NCBI GenBank assembly: GCA_910587725.1
Contig: CAJUNG010000014.1
Coordinates: 1-32,938 of the forward strand
Reading direction: 5' to 3'
Source: an uncultured Bacilli bacterium
Lineage (GTDB): Bacteria > Bacillota_I > Bacilli_A > RF39 > UBA660
Length of the DNA: 32,938 nucleotides
The position numbers and the translations under genes were made by a program. Below are positions 23,985 through 32,938 of the stretch, piece after piece. Position 1 is the stretch's first letter. The number at the start of each line of letters is the position of its first letter. The notes beneath the pieces were generated by a model. It was not told where the DNA came from, searched no databases, and saw only the letters and a list, made by a program, of their open reading frames with translations.

Positions 23985-26900
23985 ATGACAATAAGTTATG
24001 AAAAATTTGTAGAAAAAGTACCAAAGGAAACACTAGATTTTATGAAAAGTGTACTGCCCACTCTAAACCATTATGATAATAATGGTTTCTATGTAGGAAA
24101 CAATTATATAGAAGGTTATGCCGGAAAATCAGTAATTCTATTCTATTTTTTGAGTCAGATAGAAAATTATAAGAAAATTATAAGGAAATATGGCTTTCGA
24201 AAATCTGAGATTAACTTAGAATGTCCAATAGATGCTAATTCAAGGGAAAAAGATGCTTTTAGTACTTGTTCAGACCTTTTTACATTCTTAAAAGATGATA
24301 CTTTATATTTGGGTTTAACTCCTATTGACATCTTACTCAATGCATGGCAAAAAACAACAACTGAATATATTTCTCGAGTATTTAATAAGGATATAAGCAA
24401 TCTAAAAAAAGAATTGAAAACGATTCAAAAGCAAGAACATTTAGAGCAACAGATAAAACTAGAACAATCTCTTTTTAAAGAACTAGATATCGATACCATT
24501 AATTATTTAGAAAATGCATCAAGGATTAGAGATATACTCTATAAAAAAGTAAACGATGAAGATTATCAGAGGGTTATTTTAAAGGGAAATGAAGAGGATT
24601 TAACAGCAATATCATTGTTGCTATCCGTTTATTTTACCAACGATGAAAAAGAAGAAAATCAGAAACAGCAAGTAGTCCTTAAAGAAATGTTAGAAGAACA
24701 AGGTCTTACCTTAAAGAAAATCGAAGAAATTCTTTCTATTGAAGAAATGATACATGAAGAAAAACTTCGGAAGTTACCTAGTAACCTTTACGTAGTTAAG
24801 GAAAACTACCAAATATATTATCGGACAAAAACTCTGGATGTAGATTCAGCAAACACGCAAGAAACCATCAAAGAAGAAAATCCTGAAAACATAAGAACAA
24901 TTTTAGAAAGACTATGGCAGAGAACAGTTACGAATACGCTAGCTATCGAAAAAATTTGTTTACTTGCTAACTGTGATAGTCAGGCAGTGGATTTCTCTGA
25001 AAAAAATGTAGAAGAAAACACAGAAAAATTAAAAATAAAATTATATCAGAAATATATTCAATCGTTTTACAATAATCTATCAAAAGAAACTATAGATTTT
25101 ATGGATTTTACAGTCAGAATTTATAGCATTCTTTTAGAACAAATGCAAGAAGAAAAATTAAATAAAGATTATGTAAAAACAGAAGATGATATCGATACAT
25201 TAGCCCTTTGCATTGCAAATTACTACTATCATAGTGAAGTCAGTAAATTCTTTCAAGCTAATGGAATCACCCTTCAAAAAATACTAGTTCTTTTAAATAT
25301 AGAAATAAGTAGGGAAAAAATTGAAGAATATCCTGTAAATCCAAAAATATTGAGGAATCGTTTTCACCGTTTTGTAAAAGATGGGGTTAATAAAGATAAA
25401 AGTTCAGAAAAAATTAGAATAAATGATGTTATTGAGAATTTATGTAATCGTGAATTTAATCGAAGTATGATTATGGAAAATATATTTGAAGAATTGAAAA
25501 ATAAAGAATCAGAAAGTCTTAGTTCAGACTTTCTAGATTTATTAAAAAAGAGGTTGGAGAGAGAAGAAGAGATAAGAGTAATGAATTTAAGGCAAAAATT
25601 CTTTCGAGATATGCCAACAGAAACCATTGAATTACTAGAGACTACTTCTAAAATTGACACTTTCTTAAGAAAAAAAGGGAAGAATTGGTATAACAAAGAT
25701 TTAGAAGTTATATCTCTACTCCTTGCAATAATATCTTTGGAAAATCAAATCGCAAAATTCTTCCTCGATGAGGGATTTACAAAAGATAAGATTGCTACAT
25801 TTTTCAATATGGACATGAATCAATTGCTAAAAGAGGAAGTCGATATAGATAGATTAGTAGAAAAATATGGTGTATTCATTTTCGGAGGAAAGAATCAGGG
25901 AATAAAAAGAACCGATTTAACAGTAGAAAGAGTTGCCCAAAATTTATGGAATAAAGATTTAAATAATAGTGTAGAATTAAGCAAATTGCTAAGTACACTA
26001 AAAAGAACTTATCAGGATTATGAGGACTTAGATAAAACATACCAAGAATATAAAATGAAAAAGCAGTTAGAAGAGGAAGAAAATAATCTTCTTTCTCAAT
26101 ATTATATTTCTTGTAGAAATTACATGCTAACCGCAACGAGGCTTCATGAAAGAATTAGAAATGCGATGAAAGAGAATACACATTATATGAGAAATTTAGA
26201 AACAGAGGATGATATTACAGAATTATCACTCGTATTAACTGTTTTTCTAACTACAAATAAAGCTAAAGAATTTTTTGAAAAAAATCATTTAACATTAAAA
26301 AGTATCTTAGACTATTGTGGTCTGGATTATTCAATTACCGAAAATCTTTCAGACGATTATGATAAAACGACTCTATTAACAAACTGTAAGAGATATTTTG
26401 AAATTATAGAAACTCATAAATCATTCCTATCAGTAGATGACTTAATCAAACAAATTTTTGTAGAGGGAATAAATAAAAGTTTAATTTTAGAAGAGCTATC
26501 TTCCCATTTTGGAACGAACTACGAAATTCTAAAGGAAGAAGTAGAAACAGGAAAAGACTACATTGTAGTTCTTACTCCAGAGAAAAGAGTAGAAATACTT
26601 TCTAAGCTAGAACCAGAAAAATTAGACCCAACAAATTATGTTAGTCTTCTTCGTTTTGGAAATCGCCTAGCTGAACACTCGAGTTATATCCATGATGAGT
26701 ATGCAACACTGAGATTAAATGATAAACATGACGAGGCAATTAAAATGATTCATCAAGTAACTGAAAAAGTTTATCAAAAAGAGATGCAAGAGGAAAAGCC
26801 AAGAGGATTTTTTGCGAGAATTTTTAAAAAACAAAAAACACAACTAGAAGTGCCTTCAATCGACTATGAGGGCATAAAAGAATTAAGAAATACAATACAA

Positions 26901-27578
26901 GAAGATATTGAAATTTTGTCAAAAGAATTAGTAAGTTATGGAAATATTCAAAGATGTATAGAAATTTATCGTCAAAAAAATAATCAACAACAAACCATTG
27001 CAGAAGGAGTACTCATGCAATTAGAAGAAAAACTTCGATATTTAAATCCGGAAAATAATACAGATTATGATGAATTTTTAAGAATCTCTTCGAATTTAGA
27101 AGTTTTGAGAAATAAAATAAATCGTTTTCAAACATCGAATCTTTTGATGAAACAGACATTAGCACAGGTAGCCCAGGCGATTACGACTCATTATTTAACG
27201 ATTAGTGCTTTAGAATTAGCATGCCATGATTTACTTCCTTTAATCTTATCAGAGCTAACGATTGCCAAGGGAAAGGAAACAGAAGGCGAGGCTTTAGCAT
27301 TATCTAAAAATGTAATTGATTTATTTCAGTCATTATTAGTAAGAAATGTAGATTTAACTAGAGAAAATATTAAAAAATTAGGGCAGTCGAATATTGGAGA
27401 ATTAGTACTTAATTCAATTAACCAAAATGTTAAAACTTATATTGACGAAGTAACGATTGCACCTAGTATAGTGAGCCAAGGCAAAAGCTTAGAACAAAAT
27501 TTTGATGAGGGGCAATCCATTGCCTTAACATTCGGTACACAAGAGACGGGAAAGAAACCGTATAAAAAGAAAATATAG
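23985..27578 (+). CDS. 1197-residue repeat protein with Clp-N-like repeats and TelA-like C-terminus
   Basis: Not a recognised gene. About 880 residues consist of five diverged repeats of roughly 130-200 residues. Each repeat has a helix near TIDFM/TINYL/TIELL, a block such as DLEVISLLLAIISLENQIAK followed by FFLDEGFTKDKIATFF, and a motif such as VAQNLWNKDLNNSVELSKLL. The central block resembles the Clp N-terminal repeat (LLLALL...LL...GVDLxxL). From about residue 880 the protein is helical, with a GFFARIFKK turn. It then has NLEVLRNKINRFQTSNLLMK through a long helix to NQNVKTYIDEV, an order that resembles TelA toxic-anion-resistance proteins. No signal peptide or membrane helix is seen, so it should be cytoplasmic. 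It has its own promoter. Confidence 0.75.
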   Translation: MTISYEKFVEKVPKETLDFMKSVLPTLNHYDNNGFYVGNNYIEGYAGKSVILFYFLSQIENYKKIIRKYGFRKSEINLECPIDANSREKDAFSTCSDLFTFLKDDTLYLGLTPIDILLNAWQKTTTEYISRVFNKDISNLKKELKTIQKQEHLEQQIKLEQSLFKELDIDTINYLENASRIRDILYKKVNDEDYQRVILKGNEEDLTAISLLLSVYFTNDEKEENQKQQVVLKEMLEEQGLTLKKIEEILSIEEMIHEEKLRKLPSNLYVVKENYQIYYRTKTLDVDSANTQETIKEENPENIRTILERLWQRTVTNTLAIEKICLLANCDSQAVDFSEKNVEENTEKLKIKLYQKYIQSFYNNLSKETIDFMDFTVRIYSILLEQMQEEKLNKDYVKTEDDIDTLALCIANYYYHSEVSKFFQANGITLQKILVLLNIEISREKIEEYPVNPKILRNRFHRFVKDGVNKDKSSEKIRINDVIENLCNREFNRSMIMENIFEELKNKESESLSSDFLDLLKKRLEREEEIRVMNLRQKFFRDMPTETIELLETTSKIDTFLRKKGKNWYNKDLEVISLLLAIISLENQIAKFFLDEGFTKDKIATFFNMDMNQLLKEEVDIDRLVEKYGVFIFGGKNQGIKRTDLTVERVAQNLWNKDLNNSVELSKLLSTLKRTYQDYEDLDKTYQEYKMKKQLEEEENNLLSQYYISCRNYMLTATRLHERIRNAMKENTHYMRNLETEDDITELSLVLTVFLTTNKAKEFFEKNHLTLKSILDYCGLDYSITENLSDDYDKTTLLTNCKRYFEIIETHKSFLSVDDLIKQIFVEGINKSLILEELSSHFGTNYEILKEEVETGKDYIVVLTPEKRVEILSKLEPEKLDPTNYVSLLRFGNRLAEHSSYIHDEYATLRLNDKHDEAIKMIHQVTEKVYQKEMQEEKPRGFFARIFKKQKTQLEVPSIDYEGIKELRNTIQEDIEILSKELVSYGNIQRCIEIYRQKNNQQQTIAEGVLMQLEEKLRYLNPENNTDYDEFLRISSNLEVLRNKINRFQTSNLLMKQTLAQVAQAITTHYLTISALELACHDLLPLILSELTIAKGKETEGEALALSKNVIDLFQSLLVRNVDLTRENIKKLGQSNIGELVLNSINQNVKTYIDEVTIAPSIVSQGKSLEQNFDEGQSIALTFGTQETGKKPYKKKI

Positions 27579-27647
27579 ACAAGGATAAAGAGATAAAAAG
27601 TAAAAACTTATATACGTCTATCTGTGAAAAATTAGATTTATATTTAT

Positions 27648-27770
27648 ATGTGTCGTTCAGATATTAGATAGGATTATGATAAAATTGGTGCTAAAATATA
27701 GGAAAAGCATAAAAAATACGATTTAACAAAACGAACGAATAAGGTAGAGTATGAGCTTATCAGAACATAA
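27648..27770 (+). pseudogene. Short decayed reading frame with two amber codons
   Basis: The frame MCRSDIR-TAG-DYDKIGAKI-TAG-EKHKKYDLTKRTNKVEYELI runs from ATG 27648 to TAA 27770, with TAG at 27669 and 27699. The uninterrupted composition between stops looks coding, but the protein is unrecognised. It sits between the repeat-protein gene and the DHH gene. Confidence 0.35.
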
Positions 27771-27812
27771 ATAATAATTAAAATATGACTGTAAGATAGG
27801 TGAGGTAGTAAA

Positions 27813-28741
27813 ATGAAAATACTATTATTTACTCATGAACAGGATATCGATGGATTAGGCTGTGCAATACTTGCAAATGCTTCAAATCTAGAGTACGAGT
27901 TAGTTTTATGCAAAACCTTTGAATTAGATGAAAAGATAAATATCGAGTATGATAAAGAAAGTATTTACTCTTATGATAAGATTATCGTTACTGATTTATG
28001 TCCAAAGAAAGATACTCTAGAAAAAATTTCCAAAGACAAACGATTATGTCAGAAATTTCAAGTTTTAGATCATCATAAAACAGCAGAGGCATTTAATTCT
28101 TATGATTTTGTAACAGTAGTGTCAGAACATGATTTAATTAAAGAAAGTGGGACAAGCCTATTCTATCAATACCTTAAAAATAATCATCTGATAATGGATA
28201 ATCCTGTTCTAGATGAATTTGTTGAATTAACTCGTCAATATGATACTTGGGATTGGTATAAAAATAAAAATGACCTTGCCCGTAAGCTACATATAATTTT
28301 TGAAACTCAAGGAATTAATTATTATTTAACAATGATAAAAAGAATAATTTCTAGTAATTCTAGAGTGTTAGATTAAATGAAAAAGAGGAAATCATAGTTC
28401 AGACCTTTGAACAGGAACTAATGGAAAAAATAAGTAAGATGTTAGAATTTATGATTGTAGAAATTTTAAACATTGCTGGTGAAACCTTCCGGATTGGATA
28501 TATTAAAACACTATATCAATATCGAAATGACATAGCAGACGTAATAAAAGAAAACAATAAAAATAATATAGATGTCGTGGGAATGATTATAGAAGATAAA
28601 GATAGTGTATCTTATCGAGCGATAAAAGATGTCGATGTCTCAGTAATTGCGGAATATTTTGGTGGTTCTGGACACAAAAATGCTGCTTCAAACCCAAAAA
28701 ATAATGAATTATTTCAAAAAATTTTAAGACGATTTAAATAA
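27813..28741 (+). pseudogene. DHH-family phosphoesterase split by a frameshift
   Basis: The N-terminal part (27813-28376) carries the DHH phosphoesterase motifs HEQDIDGLGC (D11, D13), VTDLCP (D61) and LDHH (86-88), which bind two metal ions. The C-terminal part (28421-28741, but readable in its frame from 28376 as NEKEEIIVQTFEQELMEKIS) carries the DHHA1 motif FGGSGHKNAAS. The parts join if one base is restored in the run before AAATGAA near 28373, giving a protein of about 308 residues, like nanoRNases or oligoribonucleases. As written, the catalytic and substrate-binding halves are separated. The frameshift may be genuine or a homopolymer error. GTGAGG precedes the ATG. Confidence 0.8.
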
Positions 28742-28955
28742 TTTTCTAACAAAAAAATAAAAGAAATAGAAAATAAACTAGAATTGCTTGTTATTGATAA
28801 TAGTATAATAGAAAGAGTTGATCTAGATAATGAAGGTTATTGAAATATAAATAGAATTTGTGACTTTTTATCTTTCAAATTTGTTCATTAAAAATATAGT
28901 TGTAAAGTAGATTGTGTTAAGATATACATATAATTTATATGAAAGGAGAAAACTT

Positions 28956-29846
28956 GTGAAAAATAATATAATCAAATCAGAGATGGATGTTAAAGGTAGT
29001 AAAATAAATGTTGTTAGAATTAGTGGATATGAATATATTTCATTAACAGATTTAGCAAAAACACAAAACGATGAAGCACCAGCAGATGTGGTTAAAAATT
29101 GGCTTAGAAATAAAGAAACTCTTTCTTTTTTAGGAGTGTGGGAAGAATTAAATAATGAAAACTTTAAAGTAGTCGAATTCGACCAGTTTAAAAATCAAGC
29201 AGGAAGGCATGCTTTTACTATGTCTCCTCAAAAGTGGATTAGAGAAACAAATGCAATCGGTATAATATCTAAATCTGGTAAATATGGTGGTGGAACATTT
29301 GCTAGAAGCGATATTGCTTTTGAATTTGCTAGTTGGATTAGTCCAGAATTTAAATTATATTTAATTAAAGAATTTGAAAGATTGAAAAGAAATGAAACAT
29401 ATCAAGAAAAAATAGAATGGCATGCAAATAGATTGTTATCTAAATTAAATTATGTAGTCCATACAGATGCTATTAAAAAATATATTGTTCCTACTTTAAC
29501 AGAACAACAAATTAAGTTTGTGTATGCAAATGAAGCAGATGTTTTAAATGTTGCCTTGTTCGGTATGACTGCTAAGGAATGGCGAGAAAACAAACCTGAA
29601 CTTGCGAAGAATGGTAATATGAGAGATTATACTGATTTGCTTCATTTAATAATTTTAAGTAATTTAGAAAACACTAATGCAGAATTAATTAGAATGAATA
29701 TAAAGCAATCTGATAGATTAATACAATTAAATAAATCAGCAAGAAATCAAATGGAAGCATTAAAAAATAATAAGAATATTAAAGAACTAGAAGTGTTACA
29801 AGAACAAATCAATAATGATAATAAAACGTTAATAGAAAACAAATAA
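28956..29846 (+). CDS. KilA-N domain protein, intact copy
   Basis: A 296-residue protein. The KilA-N DNA-binding domain occupies about residues 10-145 (YEYISLTDLAKT, NWLRNKETLSFLGVWEELNN, IAFEFASWISPEFKLYLIKE). A C-terminal conserved region (ANEADVLNVALFGMTAKEW, GNMRDYTDLLHLIILSNLEN) is usual in bacterial stand-alone KilA-N proteins. Such proteins are widespread in accessory and phage-derived DNA, with no assigned reaction. GTG 28956 is chosen because GAAAGGAG lies just upstream and because the pseudogene copy at 5432 aligns from the same residue. It lies 24 bp upstream of the methyltransferase gene and probably shares its transcript. Confidence 0.85.
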   Translation: MKNNIIKSEMDVKGSKINVVRISGYEYISLTDLAKTQNDEAPADVVKNWLRNKETLSFLGVWEELNNENFKVVEFDQFKNQAGRHAFTMSPQKWIRETNAIGIISKSGKYGGGTFARSDIAFEFASWISPEFKLYLIKEFERLKRNETYQEKIEWHANRLLSKLNYVVHTDAIKKYIVPTLTEQQIKFVYANEADVLNVALFGMTAKEWRENKPELAKNGNMRDYTDLLHLIILSNLENTNAELIRMNIKQSDRLIQLNKSARNQMEALKNNKNIKELEVLQEQINNDNKTLIENK

Positions 29847-29869
29847 AAATTCATGAAGGGATATGAAGT

Positions 29870-30610
29870 ATGAAACAACAAAATATATATGATAATAAAA
29901 AATTTTTTGAGGAATACCAAAATTTGAGAAAAAGTGATTTTAGTGCAAATGAATTAATTGAAATTCCGCAATTATTTGAATTAATTGGTGACGTTACAAA
30001 TTTGTCAATATTAGATTTGGGTTGTGGTACTGGCAAACATGATAGAAAATTAGTTGAAAAAGGCGCAAGAAAAGTTGTTGGTATAGATTTATCTAATAAT
30101 ATGATAAACGAAGCAATGAAAAATACTCATAGTGATAAAATCGAATATAAAGTAATGTCTATGCAAGATATTGATAAATTAGATATGAAATTTGATTTAG
30201 TTGTTTCTTCTCTTGCGATTCATTATATTGAAGATTATGATGGATTATGTAAAAAAGTTTATAATTTACTAGTAGATGGAGGCAAGTTCATTTTTTCTTA
30301 TGGACATCCAATGGATTCTTGTGCAATATTAGATGATTATTCTAATAACTATGTAATGATAAATAATAAAAAATATTTTTTAATAAGCGATTATAACAAT
30401 GAAGGAAAAAGAATAAGCCGTTGGATTGTAGATGGTGTAGAAACGTATCATAGAAATATGGCACATTTAGTAAATGGATTAATCGATGCTGGATTTAGAT
30501 TAGAACGTATGAAAGAATCATATGTAACTGATGAAATCGTTAAATTAAAACCAAAATATAAAGAACAGCAAGACCATTCTTATTATGTTTATTTTAAATG
30601 TAAAAAATAG
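29870..30610 (+). CDS. Class I SAM-dependent methyltransferase
   Basis: A 246-residue methyltransferase that would transfer a methyl group from S-adenosylmethionine to an unknown acceptor. It shows motif I ILDLGCGTGKHDRKL (47-61), the acidic ribose contact VVGIDLSNNMI, FDLVVSSLAIHYIEDY (motif IV region) and LLVDGGKFIFSYGHPM (motif VI). Proteins of this type act on small molecules more often than on DNA, but the sequence does not decide. GAAGGGA precedes the ATG. It lies directly after the KilA-N gene, and no terminator is visible between them. Confidence 0.88.
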   Translation: MKQQNIYDNKKFFEEYQNLRKSDFSANELIEIPQLFELIGDVTNLSILDLGCGTGKHDRKLVEKGARKVVGIDLSNNMINEAMKNTHSDKIEYKVMSMQDIDKLDMKFDLVVSSLAIHYIEDYDGLCKKVYNLLVDGGKFIFSYGHPMDSCAILDDYSNNYVMINNKKYFLISDYNNEGKRISRWIVDGVETYHRNMAHLVNGLIDAGFRLERMKESYVTDEIVKLKPKYKEQQDHSYYVYFKCKK

Positions 30611-30654
30611 TAATTAAACTTATTGAGAACACTAGAAATTTTTACTCCAAATTT

Positions 30655-30884
30655 GGATACGAATTTGCTATTATCCGACTATATTTTGAACTTGTAAAAA
30701 AGTGAAAAAAAGACAAGAAAATTGAGAAAAAAGTTTTCTTGTTTTCTTATTTGATAAGTGTTAAAATAGGTTAGACAAGTTTATTTAGTGTTACTAAATG
30801 TTACGAATCAAATTTGTGGCCGAGATTCGTATCCATGCAATATTAACCATTTGAAATCTCCAATTTAAAATTTTGGATACGAAT
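30655..30884 (+). repeat. Three copies of GGATACGAAT in the uvrB leader
   Basis: GGATACGAAT occurs at 30655-30664 and 30875-30884, and inverted (ATTCGTATCC) at 30825-30834. A separate dyad, ATTTAGT-GTT-ACTAAAT, lies at 30783-30799. The rest of the region is non-coding, with a terminator. The copies could be binding sites or the ends of a small excised element. Confidence 0.6.
30709..30748 (+). terminator. Intrinsic terminator after the methyltransferase gene
   Basis: CAAGAAAA and TTTTCTTG pair perfectly, and flanking A-T and G-U pairs extend the stem to 12 bp. It is rich in T on the 3' side. Confidence 0.6.
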
Positions 30885-30920
30885 TTTGAGGTTGACAGTA
30901 GTCATAGTAAGGAGGAATTT

Positions 30921-32876
30921 ATGTTCAAATTAGAGTCAAAATATACGCCAAGTGGGGACCAACCTGAGGCGATTCACAAATTAGCTAGTGGAATTAGAAA
31001 AGGTGAGAAACACCAGGTTTTACTAGGAGCAACAGGAACTGGAAAAACATTTACAATCGCAAATGTAATTCAAGAAGTGAACAAACCAACTTTAGTACTT
31101 GCTCATAACAAGACTCTAGCTGGACAACTTTACTCTGAATTAAAAGAATTATTTCCAAGTAACCATGTCTGCTATTTTGTATCTTACTACGATTACTATC
31201 AACCAGAAGCCTATGTTCCTTCAACCGATACCTATATTGAAAAAGACTCATCGATTAATGATGAAATTGACGAATTAAGACACTTTGCTACAAGTTCCTT
31301 GCTTTCCTATGATGATGTCATCGTAGTCGCTAGTGTTTCTTGTATTTATGGAATTGGAGAAGTAGAAGAATACAAAAATAAAATGCTAACCCTTGCTATA
31401 GGACAAACAATCGAAAGAAAAAATCTTTTAACTAAACTCGTAGAGATGCTATTTGAGCGGTCCGACTTAGATTTTAGAAGAGGAACTTTTAGGGTAAAAG
31501 GAGATACAGTAGAATTAATTCCCACTTATATGACGACAAAAGGATATCGAATCGAATTCTTTGGTGATGAAATTGACAGAATTTCTGAGATTGATACGTT
31601 AACAGGGGCAGTTCTTTCGAATAAAAAAACCATTAGTATTTTCCCCGCTAGTCACTTTGTTACAAGCGATGAAAAACTACAAGAAGCAATCAAAAGAATA
31701 AAAGAAGAATTAAAAGAACGCCTTTCTTGGTTTCGAGAAAATAATAAACTACTTCCTGCAGAGCGAATTGAGCAGAGAACGAACTATGATATAGAAATGC
31801 TAGAAGAAACTGGGTTTTGTCATGGAATAGAAAACTATTCAAGACATATGTCTTTAAGAAAAGAAGGAGAAACGCCCACCACATTAATGGACTTCTTCCC
31901 GAAAGATTACTTACTAGTAATTGATGAATCTCACGTAACTATACCTCAGGTTCGAGGAATGTATAACGGAGATAGAGCAAGAAAAATGAATCTTGTAGAT
32001 TATGGTTTTCGACTTCCGAGTGCATTAGACAATCGGCCATTAAAATTTGATGAATTTGAACAGAAAATCAATCAAGCAATCTATGTTTCTGCAACCCCTG
32101 GAGATTATGAACTAGAAAAAACTAGTCACCAATTTGTAGAACAGATTATTCGTCCAACCGGACTTCTTGACCCAACAATCGAGGTGAGAAAAACCGAGGG
32201 GCAAATTGACGATTTAGTGGGAGAAATCAATGCGCGAATCGAAAAAGGAGAAAGAGCATTAATCACGACATTAACCATTCGTATGGCAGAAGAATTGACC
32301 AATTACTTAAAAGAAGTCAACATTAAAGTAGCTTACCTTCATAGTGAGGTAAAAACGTTAGAAAGAATGCGAATTATTCGAGACCTTAGAATGGGAAAAT
32401 ATGACTGTATTGTAGGAATCAACTTACTTAGAGAAGGTATTGATATTCCTGAGGTAAGTTTAATTGCTATATTAGACGCGGATAAAGAAGGATTTTTAAG
32501 AAGTACGAGAAGTTTGATTCAAACGATTGGTAGATGTGCAAGAAACGCAAATGGACATTGTATCATGTATGCAGACCATATGACGGATAGTATGAATAAC
32601 GCAATTGAAGAAACAAAAAGAAGGAGAAAAATTCAAGAAGAATATAATCAAATTCATGGAATTACGCCAAAGACCATCCAAAAAGAAATCCGTGATTTAA
32701 TTAGCAATGAAGATGATTCTAAAAAAGAAAGTAAACAACAAAAAATGAGTAAAAAAGATAAAGAATTATTAATGGAACGCCTAGAACAAGAAATGAAAGA
32801 AGCTGCAAAAAATATGGATTTCGAACGAGCAATGGAATTAAGAGATGCTTTATTTGAAATGAAAAGTGAAAAATAA
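30921..32876 (+). CDS. uvrB: Excinuclease ABC subunit B
   Basis: UvrB verifies DNA damage handed over by UvrA and recruits UvrC for incision. The 651-residue protein has Walker A GATGTGKT (36-43), the beta-hairpin motif YYDYYQPEAYVP that clamps the DNA strand, Walker B LLVIDESH, helicase motifs LLREGIDIPEVSL and QTIGRCARN, and a C-terminal UVR motif (MDFERAMELRDALFEM) that binds UvrC. ATG 30921 gives the standard start MFKLESKYTPSGDQPEAI, with AAGGAGG nearby; the frame extends upstream, but that part is leader DNA. uvrA often follows. Confidence 0.98.
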   Translation: MFKLESKYTPSGDQPEAIHKLASGIRKGEKHQVLLGATGTGKTFTIANVIQEVNKPTLVLAHNKTLAGQLYSELKELFPSNHVCYFVSYYDYYQPEAYVPSTDTYIEKDSSINDEIDELRHFATSSLLSYDDVIVVASVSCIYGIGEVEEYKNKMLTLAIGQTIERKNLLTKLVEMLFERSDLDFRRGTFRVKGDTVELIPTYMTTKGYRIEFFGDEIDRISEIDTLTGAVLSNKKTISIFPASHFVTSDEKLQEAIKRIKEELKERLSWFRENNKLLPAERIEQRTNYDIEMLEETGFCHGIENYSRHMSLRKEGETPTTLMDFFPKDYLLVIDESHVTIPQVRGMYNGDRARKMNLVDYGFRLPSALDNRPLKFDEFEQKINQAIYVSATPGDYELEKTSHQFVEQIIRPTGLLDPTIEVRKTEGQIDDLVGEINARIEKGERALITTLTIRMAEELTNYLKEVNIKVAYLHSEVKTLERMRIIRDLRMGKYDCIVGINLLREGIDIPEVSLIAILDADKEGFLRSTRSLIQTIGRCARNANGHCIMYADHMTDSMNNAIEETKRRRKIQEEYNQIHGITPKTIQKEIRDLISNEDDSKKESKQQKMSKKDKELLMERLEQEMKEAAKNMDFERAMELRDALFEMKSEK

Positions 32877-32926
32877 GCAAAAGGGTCAGTTGCAAAAGTA
32901 AAATCCACTTTGAAGAGGTAAATTCT

Positions 32927-32938
32927 ATGGAAAGTGAG
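32927..32938 (+). CDS. First codons of a following gene (cut by window end)
   Basis: ATG GAA AGT GAG follows GAAGAGG with eight bases of spacing, 50 bases after uvrB. By the usual gene order this could be uvrA, but four codons cannot show it. Confidence 0.35.

Noticed and set aside
5456..27701. TAG or TAA recoding to an amino acid, suggested by several in-frame stops
   Set aside because: TAG and TAA both end intact genes in the window (ftsE, the M23 gene, rdgB, the 1197-residue gene, hpf). The internal stops occur only in genes with other signs of decay or with doubtful starts.
28365..28380. Programmed -1 frameshift in the DHH gene
   Set aside because: The local sequence GATTAAATGAA lacks an X XXY YYZ slippery heptamer, so a one-base loss is simpler.
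1..32938. CRISPR arrays, tRNA and rRNA genes
   Set aside because: No regularly spaced repeats, no cloverleaf sequence with a TTCGA arm and no rRNA-like sequence were seen.

Overview
The window is AT-rich, gene-dense DNA from a low-GC Gram-positive bacterium (Bacillota, most likely an uncultured gut Bacilli/Erysipelotrichia/Mollicutes-like lineage). This rests on strong AGGAGG-type ribosome sites, a long-form hibernation factor, the hpf-secA and ftsE-ftsX-M23 peptidase arrangements, a lipoprotein, tandem LytTR regulators and uvrB. All intact genes encode Trp as TGG, and TGA ends several genes, so the standard bacterial code applies. Species cannot be named from the sequence alone.

Layout. (1) 1-2757: a truncated LytTR regulator, a second LytTR regulator whose receiver domain lacks the phosphorylatable Asp, two near-identical cold-shock proteins and long-form hpf. 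(2) 2812-5304: secA. (3) 5305-10878: an accessory block at the place where many Bacillota carry prfB. It holds a KilA-N pseudogene with two nonsense codons, a tyrosine-integrase remnant, a Fic protein with a consensus promoter and a palindromic operator, a Cys-rich zinc-ribbon protein, an MGMT-like protein without the catalytic Cys, a small membrane protein and a CofE-like ligase. (4) 10994-13777: ftsE-ftsX-M23 peptidase operon, which directs septal peptidoglycan hydrolysis. (5) 13799-15904: a retron: promoter, structured msr-msd-like RNA with a long three-way-junction msd stem, a retron reverse transcriptase whose best start is followed by an in-frame TAA, and a coiled-coil protein with a hydrophobic tail that could be its partner. 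(6) 16119-18307: a surface-anchored beta-sandwich protein, a small membrane protein on the minus strand and a lipoprotein. (7) 18653-23330: a divergent phosphoglycerate kinase paralogue behind a nested palindrome, a cobalamin-type radical SAM gene broken by frameshifts and an internally deleted purA. I read this as a decaying biosynthetic operon. An NrtR-like regulator and the RdgB/HAM1 pyrophosphatase follow. (8) 23331-28741: non-coding or decayed stretches, a 1197-residue repeat protein with a TelA-like C-terminus, and a DHH phosphoesterase split by a frameshift. (9) 28956-30610: intact KilA-N paralogue and a SAM methyltransferase. (10) 30655-end: repeat-rich uvrB leader, uvrB, and the first codons of a following gene.

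The window mixes conserved housekeeping operons with accessory blocks in visible decay. The strongest system-level signal is the retron at 13799-15904. Next are the Fic gene with its operator, the PGK/radical SAM/PurA relic and the giant repeat protein.
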